From positions 54,758 to 118,757 of the forward strand of contig NZ_JAXMJI010000067.1 of assembly GCF_034376665.1 (NCBI RefSeq): DNA of 64,000 bases, given 5' to 3'. The stretch is from Allopontixanthobacter sp034376665 (GTDB taxonomy: Bacteria; Pseudomonadota; Alphaproteobacteria; Sphingomonadales; Sphingomonadaceae). Both the position numbers and the translations under genes were made by a program. How positions within the stretch are numbered: the stretch's first letter is position 1; every line of letters begins with the position of its first letter. This document shows positions 35,581 through 44,801 of the stretch, piece by piece. Below the pieces are notes generated by a model. It was not told where the DNA came from. It ran no database searches and saw nothing but the letters and a program-made list of their open reading frames with translations.

Positions 35581-37035
35581 ATGCGGATGCCCGGGCCTGA
35601 GACCGATTACCTGATCATCGGCGCGGGCGCGGTGGGGTTGGCCTTTGCCGACACCTTGCTGGACGAAGATCCCAATTGCCATATCACCATCGTGGACAAG
35701 CACGCCAGGCCGGGGGGCCACTGGAACGATGCCTATTCCTTCGTCGCGCTGCATCAACCCTCTGCGTTCTACGGCGTCAATTCGATGGAATTCGGTGACG
35801 ACACGGTGGACGACCACGGACCGAACAAAGGCCTGTTTCCGCTGGCCAGCGGAGCCGAGGTTTCCGCCTATTTCGTGCGGCTGATGAGCCGCCACCTGCT
35901 GCCCAGCGGCCGGGTCAGCTATCATCCGTTGTCGGAATATATCGATTGCGAAGGCGGCATAGCCCGCTTCCGGTCGATCCTGTCGGGCAAGGAAAGCACC
36001 GTCAAAATCCGCCGCAAGCTGGTGGACGCGACATTCTACAAGACCTCCGTACCGGCCACGCACACGCGCAAGTTCGAAGTGGCGGACGGCACACCGCTGG
36101 CCATTCCCGGACAGCTGCCCGATTTGTGGATGCGCGGGGACGATCTGCCCGGCCATTATATCATTCTGGGCGCAGGCAAGACGGCGATGGACGCCGGGGT
36201 GTGGCTGCTGGAGGCAGGCGTCGATCCGGACCGGATCACCTGGGTGCGCCCGCGCGATTCGTGGCTGATCAACCGCACCTATACCCAGCCCGGCCCCGAT
36301 TTCTTCCAAGCGATGGTCGAAAACCAGATCGCTCAGCTCAACGCCGCGGCGGAGGCGGCCACCGGCGACGAAATGTTCGAAATACTTGGCCGGGACGGGT
36401 ACATGCTGCGGCTCGACCCGGAGGTGAAACCGGCGATGTTCCATTTCGCGACCATTTCCGAAGGCGAAGTCGATCTGCTGCGCCGGATCACGCGCGTGGT
36501 CCGTCATGGCCGGGTTACGGGGATCGCGGCGGGCAGAATGGTCTTCGCCAGCGCCGAAATATCCGTGCCCGAAGACGCATTGTTCATCGACTGCACCGCC
36601 ACTGCGGTCGATTTCCACGCATATAACTCCCATGTCCCGCTGTTCGGCGGCGAGCGGATCACGCTGCAGGCGCTCCACGTTCCGCTGGTCACGCTGAGCG
36701 CTGCCGTGGCCGCTTTCCTCGAAGCGAATTTCGACAGTGACGAGGCCAGGAACGCGCTGGCCCGCCCCGGCCCGCTCACCGATACGCCGAACACCTATGC
36801 GCTGGCCATGCTGACCACGATGATGAACCGCGGGGCCTGGGCGCAAAACCCTGCGGTGAGCAGCTGGCTGGCGAAAGCGCGGCTCGATCCGTCGGGACCT
36901 ACAATTGCCGGTCTGGCGAGGGACGGCAGTCCGAAGTTGGCGGCGCTGGCGCCGTTCCAGGCAGCTATTGCCAAGGGGATCCCGGCCCTCCAGCGGCTGG
37001 CGGTCGCGGCACGCGCAGAGCACAACGCCGCATGA
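35581..37035 (+). CDS. Flavin monooxygenase-like NAD(P)/FAD-binding protein
   Basis: 484 residues. Two dinucleotide folds are visible: YLIIGAGAVGLAFADTL at residue 10 and YIILGAGKTAMDAGVWLL near residue 195. ARPGGHWNDAYSFVALHQP resembles the FAD and active-site loop of flavin-containing monooxygenases. AGAGGGAAT precedes the ATG 46 bases after ispG. Substrate and partner are unknown. Confidence 0.75.
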   Translation: MRMPGPETDYLIIGAGAVGLAFADTLLDEDPNCHITIVDKHARPGGHWNDAYSFVALHQPSAFYGVNSMEFGDDTVDDHGPNKGLFPLASGAEVSAYFVRLMSRHLLPSGRVSYHPLSEYIDCEGGIARFRSILSGKESTVKIRRKLVDATFYKTSVPATHTRKFEVADGTPLAIPGQLPDLWMRGDDLPGHYIILGAGKTAMDAGVWLLEAGVDPDRITWVRPRDSWLINRTYTQPGPDFFQAMVENQIAQLNAAAEAATGDEMFEILGRDGYMLRLDPEVKPAMFHFATISEGEVDLLRRITRVVRHGRVTGIAAGRMVFASAEISVPEDALFIDCTATAVDFHAYNSHVPLFGGERITLQALHVPLVTLSAAVAAFLEANFDSDEARNALARPGPLTDTPNTYALAMLTTMMNRGAWAQNPAVSSWLAKARLDPSGPTIAGLARDGSPKLAALAPFQAAIAKGIPALQRLAVAARAEHNAA

Positions 37036-37158
37036 GCAGGCTCGGGTCGTGCATTTTGCTGGCATCGCTGTAAATTCGATATTCGACGAATTGGTAAATC
37101 TTGCCGGGCAGAATCCGTATTCACCATCCTGATAGATTTGGTAAGGTAAGCAGGTGTT

Positions 37159-37881
37159 ATGAAACGGCGTGAACTTCTTGCAGGCAGTGTGGCCGCCGGG
37201 CTTTCGCTCGGTGCGGGCTTCGGCGGTGTGCCGCGCGTGTTTGCCCAAGCCTCGCCGCTCGGGCTGCGCGACCGGAAGTTGATGGAGATCGCCCGGCAGC
37301 AGCAGGCAAAAGCCGGAAGCATGCTGTGGCGGACCGATTTCGTCGGGATCGCCGATTATGGCCTGCGATCGTCCGAACCGCGGTTCCACTTCGTCAATCT
37401 GGAAGCCGGACGGGTCGATTCCTACCTGGTCAGCCACGGGGACGGATCGGATCCGGAACATGATGGCTGGCTGAACTGGTTTTCCAACGAGGACGGGTCG
37501 CATTGCAGCAGCAAAGGCACCTATATGACCTACGGCTGGTACACGGGCCGCTACGGCACCTCGATCCGGCTGGAAGGGATCGAACCGACCAATTCCAACG
37601 CGCTCAACCGCGCGATCGTGATGCACCGCGCAAGCTATGCGGAGCCGGAATTCCTCGACAAATGGGGCCGACTGGGCAGATCCAACGGCTGTTTCGCGAT
37701 GGGCGATGCCCAGTTCAAGCTGGCACTGCTCCACCTGGGCGGTGGGCGGGTGCTCTATGCCGACAGCCTCGGTCTGCGCGAAGATGGCAGTATAATTCCC
37801 GAAGATCAGCGGCGCGAAATCGAAGTCTTGACGCCCGAAAGGCCAACCGGGATTCAACAGCTCAATCCCGGTGTCTATTAA
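37159..37881 (+). CDS. Exported L,D-transpeptidase-like protein (YkuD_2 type)
   Basis: 240 residues. The N-terminus MKRRELLAGSVAAG, with an Arg pair and cleavage near FAQA, looks like a Tat signal. The catalytic region has His156 (VMHRASY) and Cys178 in GRSNGCFAM, the H...S-x-G-C pattern of the murein L,D-transpeptidase catalytic family. It would act on peptidoglycan or a related bond in the periplasm. It is convergent with a second, YcbB-type transpeptidase gene 46 bases away. Confidence 0.8.
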   Translation: MKRRELLAGSVAAGLSLGAGFGGVPRVFAQASPLGLRDRKLMEIARQQQAKAGSMLWRTDFVGIADYGLRSSEPRFHFVNLEAGRVDSYLVSHGDGSDPEHDGWLNWFSNEDGSHCSSKGTYMTYGWYTGRYGTSIRLEGIEPTNSNALNRAIVMHRASYAEPEFLDKWGRLGRSNGCFAMGDAQFKLALLHLGGGRVLYADSLGLREDGSIIPEDQRREIEVLTPERPTGIQQLNPGVY

Positions 37882-37927
37882 GCCCCTGATCTGATGAAAA
37901 TCGTCCGATAAACTTTCCCGGTCGGGC

Positions 37928-39340
37928 TCACGTAATTCGCAGATCGTCCTCGATCACGATCACCTGCTCACCCGTCACCCGGGACCGGTTCGGCTTGCGG
38001 GGCGCCTCGAAGCTGGCCAGCACCGGCGCATCCCGGTCGTAGATGTCGGCGAATGTCGACAGCTTCCCGTCGATGTCCTGCGCCATCGTGAAATAGGTGA
38101 TGTAGACCGGCATCTGCTTCTGGAATGCCACCTTGGTGTATTCCCCGCCCTTGATCAGATCGACCCCTTCCTGCGCGGTCAGCCCGCCCTGGAGAATGGC
38201 CAGCGTGATCGCCAGTTCGGTGGCGCGTTCGGTCCGGATGCACCCGTGGCTTAGCGCCCGGTTGGCGGTTTCGAACAATTGACGCGCGGGAGTATCGTGC
38301 AGGAAAATCGCATGTCGGTTGGGCATATCGAGCTTCATCAGGCCCAGCGAATTGCCCGGCCCCGGCTGCTGCACCACGTTAACCCAGCCATTCTCGCCCT
38401 TGGTGGCCTTGTAGCCGTTGTTGCGCGCCCACGCCGGGTTGGCCAGTACGCGGGCGCCCAGACCTTCGCCCTTCACGATCGACTGCGGGACGGTCCAGGT
38501 CGGGTTGAAAATCACCCCTTCGACGCTTTCGGCCAACTGCGGAGTAGCGGTGCGGCCGGGCTTGCCCACCACGGTCTTGTAGGTTCGCATGATCTTGTCG
38601 TTGACCGTCAGCCGCAGCTGGAATTCCGGCACGTTGGTCATCAGATACTGGCTGCCCAGATCGCGCGCCAGCCAGCGCCACCGATCCATGTTGGCGCGAA
38701 TCATCAGGCGGCGTTTCTTGTTCGCAGCCGGTGTTTTCGCCAGTTCTTCCTTCAGCCGCGCATAGTCGGGATGCTCCGGATTGATCCGGGCCAGCGTGCC
38801 GGCGAGGTCGCCGCTCGCCAACGCGTCGCCCATCAGTTTCGCGGTCGGATACCGGTCCGCGTCGGGATCGAACACGAACCACTGCTTGCGCGCATCCATC
38901 GGGGTGCGTCCGTCACGCAGGTCCTCGACCAGGAAAGCAAAGCTCTGGCTCGCAATCTCGTCCAACCTCTCACCCGGCCCCCCGGCGATTGCAGCGCGCA
39001 AGGCGATCGGATTGTAGTCGAGGGGATCCAGCCCTTCGGAACCGATCCGCTCGATCATGGTCAACAGCGTGCGGGCGTGTTTTACGGGCCAGGGCTGGGT
39101 GATCGAGGGTACTTCCTGAACCACTTCGTCCGAGAACGCTTCGGCCACCGATTGCGGTTTCGCCAGTGGGCCGGAAACCACCGCGTCCGTTCCCGCCTCG
39201 ACCGGTTTACTCGGGATCGTTCTTTCGGGCGGCAGAAGATCTCTCGGCGCGGATTGCTGGGCGAGCCCCGGGCCCGGGACCGCCCCGAAACCAGCCAAGG
39301 CTGCAGCCGCAAGCAACGAAAAACGCACGGAGATGTTCAT
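37928..39340 (-). CDS. L,D-transpeptidase, YcbB/LdtD type
   Basis: 470 residues. A signal peptide (1-28, ending GPGLAQ) is followed by a scaffold domain and the YkuD catalytic domain. The catalytic motif is SHGCIR with Cys367, preceded by AIFLHDTP with the conserved His. FNPTWTVPQSIVKGE matches the YcbB lid region. It forms 3-3 crosslinks in peptidoglycan. The ATG at 39340 is chosen since AAGGG precedes it by 5 bases and the signal peptide begins there. Confidence 0.9.
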   Translation of the reverse strand: MNISVRFSLLAAAALAGFGAVPGPGLAQQSAPRDLLPPERTIPSKPVEAGTDAVVSGPLAKPQSVAEAFSDEVVQEVPSITQPWPVKHARTLLTMIERIGSEGLDPLDYNPIALRAAIAGGPGERLDEIASQSFAFLVEDLRDGRTPMDARKQWFVFDPDADRYPTAKLMGDALASGDLAGTLARINPEHPDYARLKEELAKTPAANKKRRLMIRANMDRWRWLARDLGSQYLMTNVPEFQLRLTVNDKIMRTYKTVVGKPGRTATPQLAESVEGVIFNPTWTVPQSIVKGEGLGARVLANPAWARNNGYKATKGENGWVNVVQQPGPGNSLGLMKLDMPNRHAIFLHDTPARQLFETANRALSHGCIRTERATELAITLAILQGGLTAQEGVDLIKGGEYTKVAFQKQMPVYITYFTMAQDIDGKLSTFADIYDRDAPVLASFEAPRKPNRSRVTGEQVIVIEDDLRIT

Positions 39341-39496
39341 ATTTACCCTTGGCCCCACTGACGGAAAATGCATTCTACTGGACGGTCGAATCGTAAATAA
39401 CCCGACTTCGGCCCCTGCATCAACCATCCCGCCTGTATCTGTGGTGAATCGCGCTAAGCTGGTGACGGATCGAGCGGTAGCAGATAAGGGCGCGCT

Positions 39497-40393
39497 GTGC
39501 TGCAATTTCGTGCCTTTCTGCCATTTCTTGCGGCGCTGGCCGGGGTTGGCTTTCTGTCCCTGATGGACGCGTTCATGAAAAGCGCGTCTCTGGCTGCCGG
39601 GGCGTACAGCGCTGCCGTGCTGCGTTCCGCCATCGCGGCGGCCATCATTTTACCGATCTGGCTGGGAACCGGAGGCCGCTGGCCCCAGCGCAGCGTATTG
39701 CGCCTCCACCTGATCCGCGGAACTGTGTCGGGGTTCATGGCGCTCAGTTTTTTCTATGCGCTGACCAAGCTGCCGATCGCAGAAGCGATCGCGATCAGCT
39801 TTGTTGCCCCGCTGATCGCGCTGTACCTCGCCGCCATCCTGCTGGGTGAGCAGATCCGGCGCGAGGCGATCGTCGCGTCGGTGCTGGGGCTGGCGGGAAC
39901 CGGCGTGATCATCGGCGCCCGATTGGGCAGCGCCGAGTACGATACCGAAACGCTCAAAGGCCTTGGCGCTATCCTGTTTTCGGCCCTGCTGTACGCTTAT
40001 AATTTCATCGTCATCCGCAAGCAGGCTCAGGTTTCCAGCCCGTTGGAGGCGACGACCTTCCACAGCGGCGTGGCCTGCGCCGTGCTGGCGGTATTCGCGC
40101 CGTGGTTCCTCATCCTGCCCGCGGCGGGCCCGATGGGGGACATTGCGGTGGCATCGGTCCTGACCCTGCTCGGCTCCCTACTGATCACTTTCGCCTATGC
40201 CCGTGCGGAAGCGCAGGCGCTGGTGCCGATGGAATACAGCGGCTTTCTGTGGGCGGCGCTGTTCGGTTGGCTGTTCTTCCGCGAGCCGGTCACCGCGGCC
40301 ACCATCGCCGGAACCCTGCTGATCGTCGCTGGCTGCTGGATCGTAGCCCGTCCGCGGCCGGCAATGCCGCAAACCGAACAAACCGCGATCTAG
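39497..40393 (+). CDS. DMT-superfamily transporter, EamA type
   Basis: 298 residues with ten hydrophobic segments in two EamA repeats (about 5-140 and 150-285). The GTG start has AAGGG 6 bases upstream. EamA proteins export amino acids and other metabolites; the substrate here is unknown. It is divergent from the YcbB-type gene. Confidence 0.87.
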   Translation: MLQFRAFLPFLAALAGVGFLSLMDAFMKSASLAAGAYSAAVLRSAIAAAIILPIWLGTGGRWPQRSVLRLHLIRGTVSGFMALSFFYALTKLPIAEAIAISFVAPLIALYLAAILLGEQIRREAIVASVLGLAGTGVIIGARLGSAEYDTETLKGLGAILFSALLYAYNFIVIRKQAQVSSPLEATTFHSGVACAVLAVFAPWFLILPAAGPMGDIAVASVLTLLGSLLITFAYARAEAQALVPMEYSGFLWAALFGWLFFREPVTAATIAGTLLIVAGCWIVARPRPAMPQTEQTAI

Positions 40394-40576
40394 CCCTTCG
40401 ATTGCCTGAAAGCGGGTTGATGGAGCCGTTTTCTTGGCATTTTGCAGGGGTAGCACCCTTGACCAACCGCGCCTGAACGCGCAGTTGCGAGGCAAATATC
40501 CCCTCGCCGGCCGATAGGCGGAAACGCGCCTGTTGGCAGGCGGGCGAGCATCCAGATAGAAAGGACCCAGCGCACC

Positions 40577-43249
40577 ATGACCCAGGTCGGAACAGACACA
40601 ATCGGCGCCCGCAGCACGATGACAGTCGGCGGCAAGCAAATCGCCTATTATTCGCTCGCCAAGGCGGCGGAATCGATCGGCGACATTTCCCGCCTGCCGA
40701 CCTCGCTCAAGGTCCTGCTGGAAAATCTCCTGCGGTTCGAGGACGGGGGCTTCACCGTATCCCGGGAGCATATCCAGGCAATCGCCGACTGGCAGAACAA
40801 TCCTTCCACGGGCGAGGAAATCCAGTACCGCCCCGGCCGCGTGCTGCTGCAGGATTTCACCGGCGTTCCCTGCGTGGTCGATCTGGCCGCCATGCGCGAT
40901 GCAATTGCGAAGCTGGGCGGCGACACGCAGAAAATCAACCCGCAGGTGCCGGTGCATCTGGTGATCGACCATTCGGTGATGGTGGACGAGTTTGGCCATC
41001 CCAAGGCATTCGAACACAATGTCGAAATGGAATATCAGCGCAATGCGGAACGCTATGACTTCCTCAAATGGGGTTCGAAAAGCCTGAGCAATTTCAAGGC
41101 GGTCCCCCCGGGTACCGGCATCTGCCATCAGGTAAACCTGGAAAATATCGCCCAATGCGTGTGGACCAGCCAGGACCCGAGCGGTGCCACCGTGGCCTAT
41201 CCCGACACCTGCGTCGGCACCGACAGCCACACCACCATGATCAACGGTCTTGGCGTGCTCGGCTGGGGTGTTGGCGGGATCGAGGCAGAAGCCGCGATGC
41301 TGGGCCAGCCGGTTTCCATGCTGGTGCCCGAAGTGGTCGGTTTCAAGCTCACTGGCGCAATGGCCGAGGGCATCACCGCCACCGATCTGGTGCTGACCTG
41401 CGTCCAGATGCTGCGCGAAGTGGGCGTGGTGGGCAGTTTCGTCGAATTCTACGGCCCCGGCGTCAGCAAGCTGAGTCTGGCAGACCGCGCGACCATCGCC
41501 AACATGGCGCCCGAATATGGCGCGACCTGCGGTTTCTTCGGCGTCGATGACAAGACAATGGAATATCTGCGCCTGACCGGTCGCAGCGAAGACCAGTTGC
41601 AACTCGTCGAAGCCTATTACCGCGCCCAGGGAATGTGGTTCGATCCGGCGCATGAACCGGTTTTCACCAAGACCCTCAGCCTCGACATGGGCAGCGTTGT
41701 TCCGTCACTTGCCGGCCCCAAGCGCCCGCAGGACAAGGTCGCGCTGCCCGAAGTGGACGATCTGTTCAACGGCGAACTGGCCTCGGTCTACAAGAAATCC
41801 GCGGCGGAGCGCGTCGCAGTCGAAGGCAAGGATCACGACATTGGCGACGGCGATGTGGTGATCGCGGCAATCACCAGCTGCACCAACACCTCCAACCCCG
41901 ATGTGCTGATCGCCGCCGGTCTGGTTGCGCGCAAGGCCAACGCGCTGGGCATGAAGCCCAAGCCCTGGGTCAAAACCAGCCTGGCACCGGGATCGCAGGT
42001 GGTCACGGATTATCTGGTCAAGGCCGGGCTGCAGGACGATCTGGACGCGATCGGTTTCGATCTGGTCGGCTATGGCTGCACCACCTGCATCGGCAATTCC
42101 GGCCCGCTGACGCCGCCGATCAGTGCCGCGATCAACAACAACAACATCGTCGCCGCCAGCGTGCTGTCCGGCAACCGCAATTTCGAAGGCCGCATATCAC
42201 CCGATGTCCGCGCCAACTTCCTCGCCAGCCCGCCGCTGGTGGTGGCCTATGCCCTGCGCGGCACCGTCACGACCGATATGGTCTCGACCCCGATCGGGCA
42301 GGACCGGGACGGGAACGATGTCTATTTGAAGGATATCTGGCCAAGCAATCTGGAAATTGCCGACCTGCGTGCCAGCTCAATCGACCGCGCCATGTTCGAA
42401 GCGCGCTACGCCGATGTCTACAAGGGTGACGAGCACTGGCAGGCGATCGATGTGACCGGTTCGGACACCTACCAGTGGCGTCCGGGCAGCACCTATGTGG
42501 CCAACCCGCCCTATTTCGACGGCATGAGCATGACCCCCGCCACGATCATCGACATTGTCGAGGCAAAGCCGCTGGCGATACTCGGCGATTCGGTGACCAC
42601 CGACCACATTTCGCCCGCTGGATCGATCAAGGAAGATAGCCCCGCGGGCGAATATCTGATGTCAAACCAGGTGGCGAAAGCAGACTTCAATTCCTACGGC
42701 TCGCGCCGCGGCAATCACGAAGTAATGATGCGCGGCACCTTTGCCAACATCCGGATCAAGAACGAAATGGTCCCTGGTGTCGAAGGCGGCATGACCACCT
42801 ATGGCGGCGAAACCATGGCAATTTACGACGCCGCGATGAAGCACAAGGCGGACGGCACTCCGCTGGTGGTAATCGCGGGTAAGGAATATGGCACCGGGTC
42901 CAGCCGCGACTGGGCGGCGAAGGGCACCAATCTGCTCGGCGTGCGGGCGGTAATCGTCGAAAGCTACGAGCGGATCCACCGGTCCAACCTGGTCGGCATG
43001 GGGGTCCTCCCCTTGCAGTTCGCCGGCGGCGACACCCGCGAAACGCTGGGCCTGACCGGCGATGACAGCTTCACAATCCGTGGTCTGGCCGATCTGGTTC
43101 CGGGGCAGGATGTCACCGTGGATGTCACCCGCGCGAATGGCGAGACATTCCGCTTCACCGCCAAATGCCGGATCGATACCGCCAACGAGATGGAATATTA
43201 CCGAAACGGCGGCATCCTCCATTACGTGCTGCGCAATCTGGCGGCCTGA
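40577..43249 (+). CDS. acnA: Aconitate hydratase A
   Basis: 890 residues, AcnA/IRP type. It interconverts citrate and isocitrate in the TCA cycle. The [4Fe-4S] ligands are Cys435 (TSCTNTSNP), Cys501 and Cys504 (GYGCTTCIGNSG), the same numbers as in E. coli AcnA. GTGSSRDWAAKG and the swivel domain (about 690-880) complete the enzyme. AAAGGA precedes the ATG. Pyruvate and oxaloacetate from the lig pathway enter the same cycle. Confidence 0.97.
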   Translation: MTQVGTDTIGARSTMTVGGKQIAYYSLAKAAESIGDISRLPTSLKVLLENLLRFEDGGFTVSREHIQAIADWQNNPSTGEEIQYRPGRVLLQDFTGVPCVVDLAAMRDAIAKLGGDTQKINPQVPVHLVIDHSVMVDEFGHPKAFEHNVEMEYQRNAERYDFLKWGSKSLSNFKAVPPGTGICHQVNLENIAQCVWTSQDPSGATVAYPDTCVGTDSHTTMINGLGVLGWGVGGIEAEAAMLGQPVSMLVPEVVGFKLTGAMAEGITATDLVLTCVQMLREVGVVGSFVEFYGPGVSKLSLADRATIANMAPEYGATCGFFGVDDKTMEYLRLTGRSEDQLQLVEAYYRAQGMWFDPAHEPVFTKTLSLDMGSVVPSLAGPKRPQDKVALPEVDDLFNGELASVYKKSAAERVAVEGKDHDIGDGDVVIAAITSCTNTSNPDVLIAAGLVARKANALGMKPKPWVKTSLAPGSQVVTDYLVKAGLQDDLDAIGFDLVGYGCTTCIGNSGPLTPPISAAINNNNIVAASVLSGNRNFEGRISPDVRANFLASPPLVVAYALRGTVTTDMVSTPIGQDRDGNDVYLKDIWPSNLEIADLRASSIDRAMFEARYADVYKGDEHWQAIDVTGSDTYQWRPGSTYVANPPYFDGMSMTPATIIDIVEAKPLAILGDSVTTDHISPAGSIKEDSPAGEYLMSNQVAKADFNSYGSRRGNHEVMMRGTFANIRIKNEMVPGVEGGMTTYGGETMAIYDAAMKHKADGTPLVVIAGKEYGTGSSRDWAAKGTNLLGVRAVIVESYERIHRSNLVGMGVLPLQFAGGDTRETLGLTGDDSFTIRGLADLVPGQDVTVDVTRANGETFRFTAKCRIDTANEMEYYRNGGILHYVLRNLAA

Positions 43250-43278
43250 TCGCCCGGCCTGAACGGCTTCGAAAAAAA

Positions 43279-43306
43279 CGGGCGGCATCCTCGCAGATGC
43301 CGCCCG
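43279..43306. terminator. Bidirectional terminator between acnA and the repeat protein gene
   Basis: CGGGCGGCATC and GATGCCGCCCG make a perfect 11-bp stem with a 6-base loop. On the minus strand a run of seven T follows, so it ends the repeat-protein transcript; on the plus strand it closes acnA with a weaker tail. Confidence 0.9.
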
Positions 43307-43333
43307 CTTCTTGTCGCACGCCGGAAGGGTAGC

Positions 43334-44569
43334 TTACGCTGCCTTCCTCCGTCTGAATTTGCGCCGCCCGAGGACTGCTGCCGCGGCGAGTCCGAACAGG
43401 ATCGTCATGGGCGGGGCCGGAACCGGGGTGCCGCTGGTCGATCCGTGACCGCCCGAAGTGGTCATTCCGGAAGTGCTCGTCACATTGCCCGAGGTGGACG
43501 ATGACGAGGACGAGGAAGTGGACGAGGAGGTCGAACTGCTGGTCGAGGTCGAGCTGGTGACATTGCCCGAGGTCGACGTGCTGGTGGAGATGTTGCCCGA
43601 GGTGGACGACGAAGTCGAAGAGCTGCTGGAAACACTGCCGGAGGAACTACTCGAGACGTTCCCCGAGGAACTGCTCGAGACGTTGCCGGAAGTCGAGGAG
43701 CTGGCGTTATTGCCGGAACTGCTCGAAACGTTTCCCGAACTGGTCGAAACGTTTCCCGAACTGCTCGAAACGTTACCCGAACTGGTCGAGGTCGAGGTCG
43801 AACTGGTCACACCCCCGGTGGACGTGCTCACCCCTCCGGTCGAAGTAGAGACTCCGCCGGTCGATGTGGAAATCCCGCCAGTGGAGGTGCTGACGCCGCC
43901 GGTCGTGGTCGAACTCCCGCCGGTGGAGGTGGAGGTCGAACTCCCCCCGGTCGAAGTCGAGCTTCCGCCGGTTGACGTCGATGTTGACGTGCCGCCCGAC
44001 GAATTATCGATATCGATGATGATGCCGCCGCCCGAAGAGGATGATCCGCTGGTGGAGGTTGAAGTGGTGGAGGTGATATTCACGCTACCGCCGCTCGAAC
44101 CGCCGCCGCCGAAAAAGCCCCCGAAGAAGCCGCCGCCAAATCCGCCGCCAAATCCGCCGCTGCCGCCGATCACGGTCACATCACCGCCGCCGCCGCCCTG
44201 AAACGGGGGCAGCGGGGGGAGCGGTGCCGGGACCGCCGCATAAGCCATCCGGTAAGCCGGTGCACAATGTTCGCTGCCCTCGATGATTACGCCGTCTGCG
44301 CCGCGTGGCAATACGCCGCCCGGGCCGACCGGCTCGCATTCCACCACCCGCCTGACGATGCGGCGCTTGCGCGTGACGGTCTTGGGCACGCTGCGTTCGG
44401 CAGTGCGCTGCTTCACATATTTAACCGGCTGGGCCTTGACCGACTTGCCGGATGCGATGTGCATGCTTGCTGCCGCCGGCTTTTCCGCCACATGGACCGC
44501 GCCGCCCGCAAGCAGCGCGCCGCCGGCTGCGGTTGCGGACAATTTCGCCAGGGCCATCTTTACCGACAT
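43334..44569 (-). CDS. Ser/Thr/Gly-repeat exported protein with PEP-CTERM-like tail
   Basis: 411 residues. A signal-like N-terminus (about 1-36) is followed by a basic part, a Gly/Phe-rich stretch (GGFGGGFGGGFFGGFFGGGG) and about 185 residues of short repeats such as GGVSTSTGG and GNVSSSS. The C-terminus VPAPPMTILFGLAAAAVLGRRKFRRR has the motif-helix-Arg order of PEP-CTERM sorting signals. It is probably a surface or matrix protein anchored by an exosortase-type system, not present in the window. The ATG at 44569 is chosen for the signal region. Confidence 0.78.
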   Translation of the reverse strand: MSVKMALAKLSATAAGGALLAGGAVHVAEKPAAASMHIASGKSVKAQPVKYVKQRTAERSVPKTVTRKRRIVRRVVECEPVGPGGVLPRGADGVIIEGSEHCAPAYRMAYAAVPAPLPPLPPFQGGGGGDVTVIGGSGGFGGGFGGGFFGGFFGGGGSSGGSVNITSTTSTSTSGSSSSGGGIIIDIDNSSGGTSTSTSTGGSSTSTGGSSTSTSTGGSSTTTGGVSTSTGGISTSTGGVSTSTGGVSTSTGGVTSSTSTSTSSGNVSSSSGNVSTSSGNVSSSSGNNASSSTSGNVSSSSSGNVSSSSSGSVSSSSSTSSSTSGNISTSTSTSGNVTSSTSTSSSTSSSTSSSSSSSTSGNVTSTSGMTTSGGHGSTSGTPVPAPPMTILFGLAAAAVLGRRKFRRRKAA

Positions 44570-44801
44570 GAGCAGGCTCTCTTGTTGCTTCCGGGTAGCG
44601 CGGGTTCCGGCAGCAGCACATCCGCCAGTCCGCACTTCCCTGTCCGGGCAACAGACGTCGGCGCCCGGCAACCCGCAACCGGATTAACCATGAATTGAGC
44701 CGCTTTGGCGAGATGGGCGGGTCCGGAGTGGCCGCGTCTGGCCGAGATGTCCCACAATGAAACCGATCAGGCAGCAATTCCTGTCCGGCCTGGCCCCCGC
44801 G

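Noticed and set aside
34402..37857. A 1151-codon open frame on the minus strand
   Set aside because: It lies opposite ispG, the monooxygenase-like gene and the YkuD_2-type gene, all with clear domain motifs; its translation has no recognisable domain. High GC creates such frames.
43458..44201. Val/Glu/Pro-rich plus-strand frame
   Set aside because: It is the reverse reading of the Ser/Thr/Gly repeats of the PEP-CTERM-like gene and has no start signal of its own.
44570..44801. A riboswitch upstream of the repeat-protein gene
   Set aside because: GC-rich complementary stretches occur, but no cobalamin B12 box, cyclic-di-GMP core or other known signature was found.
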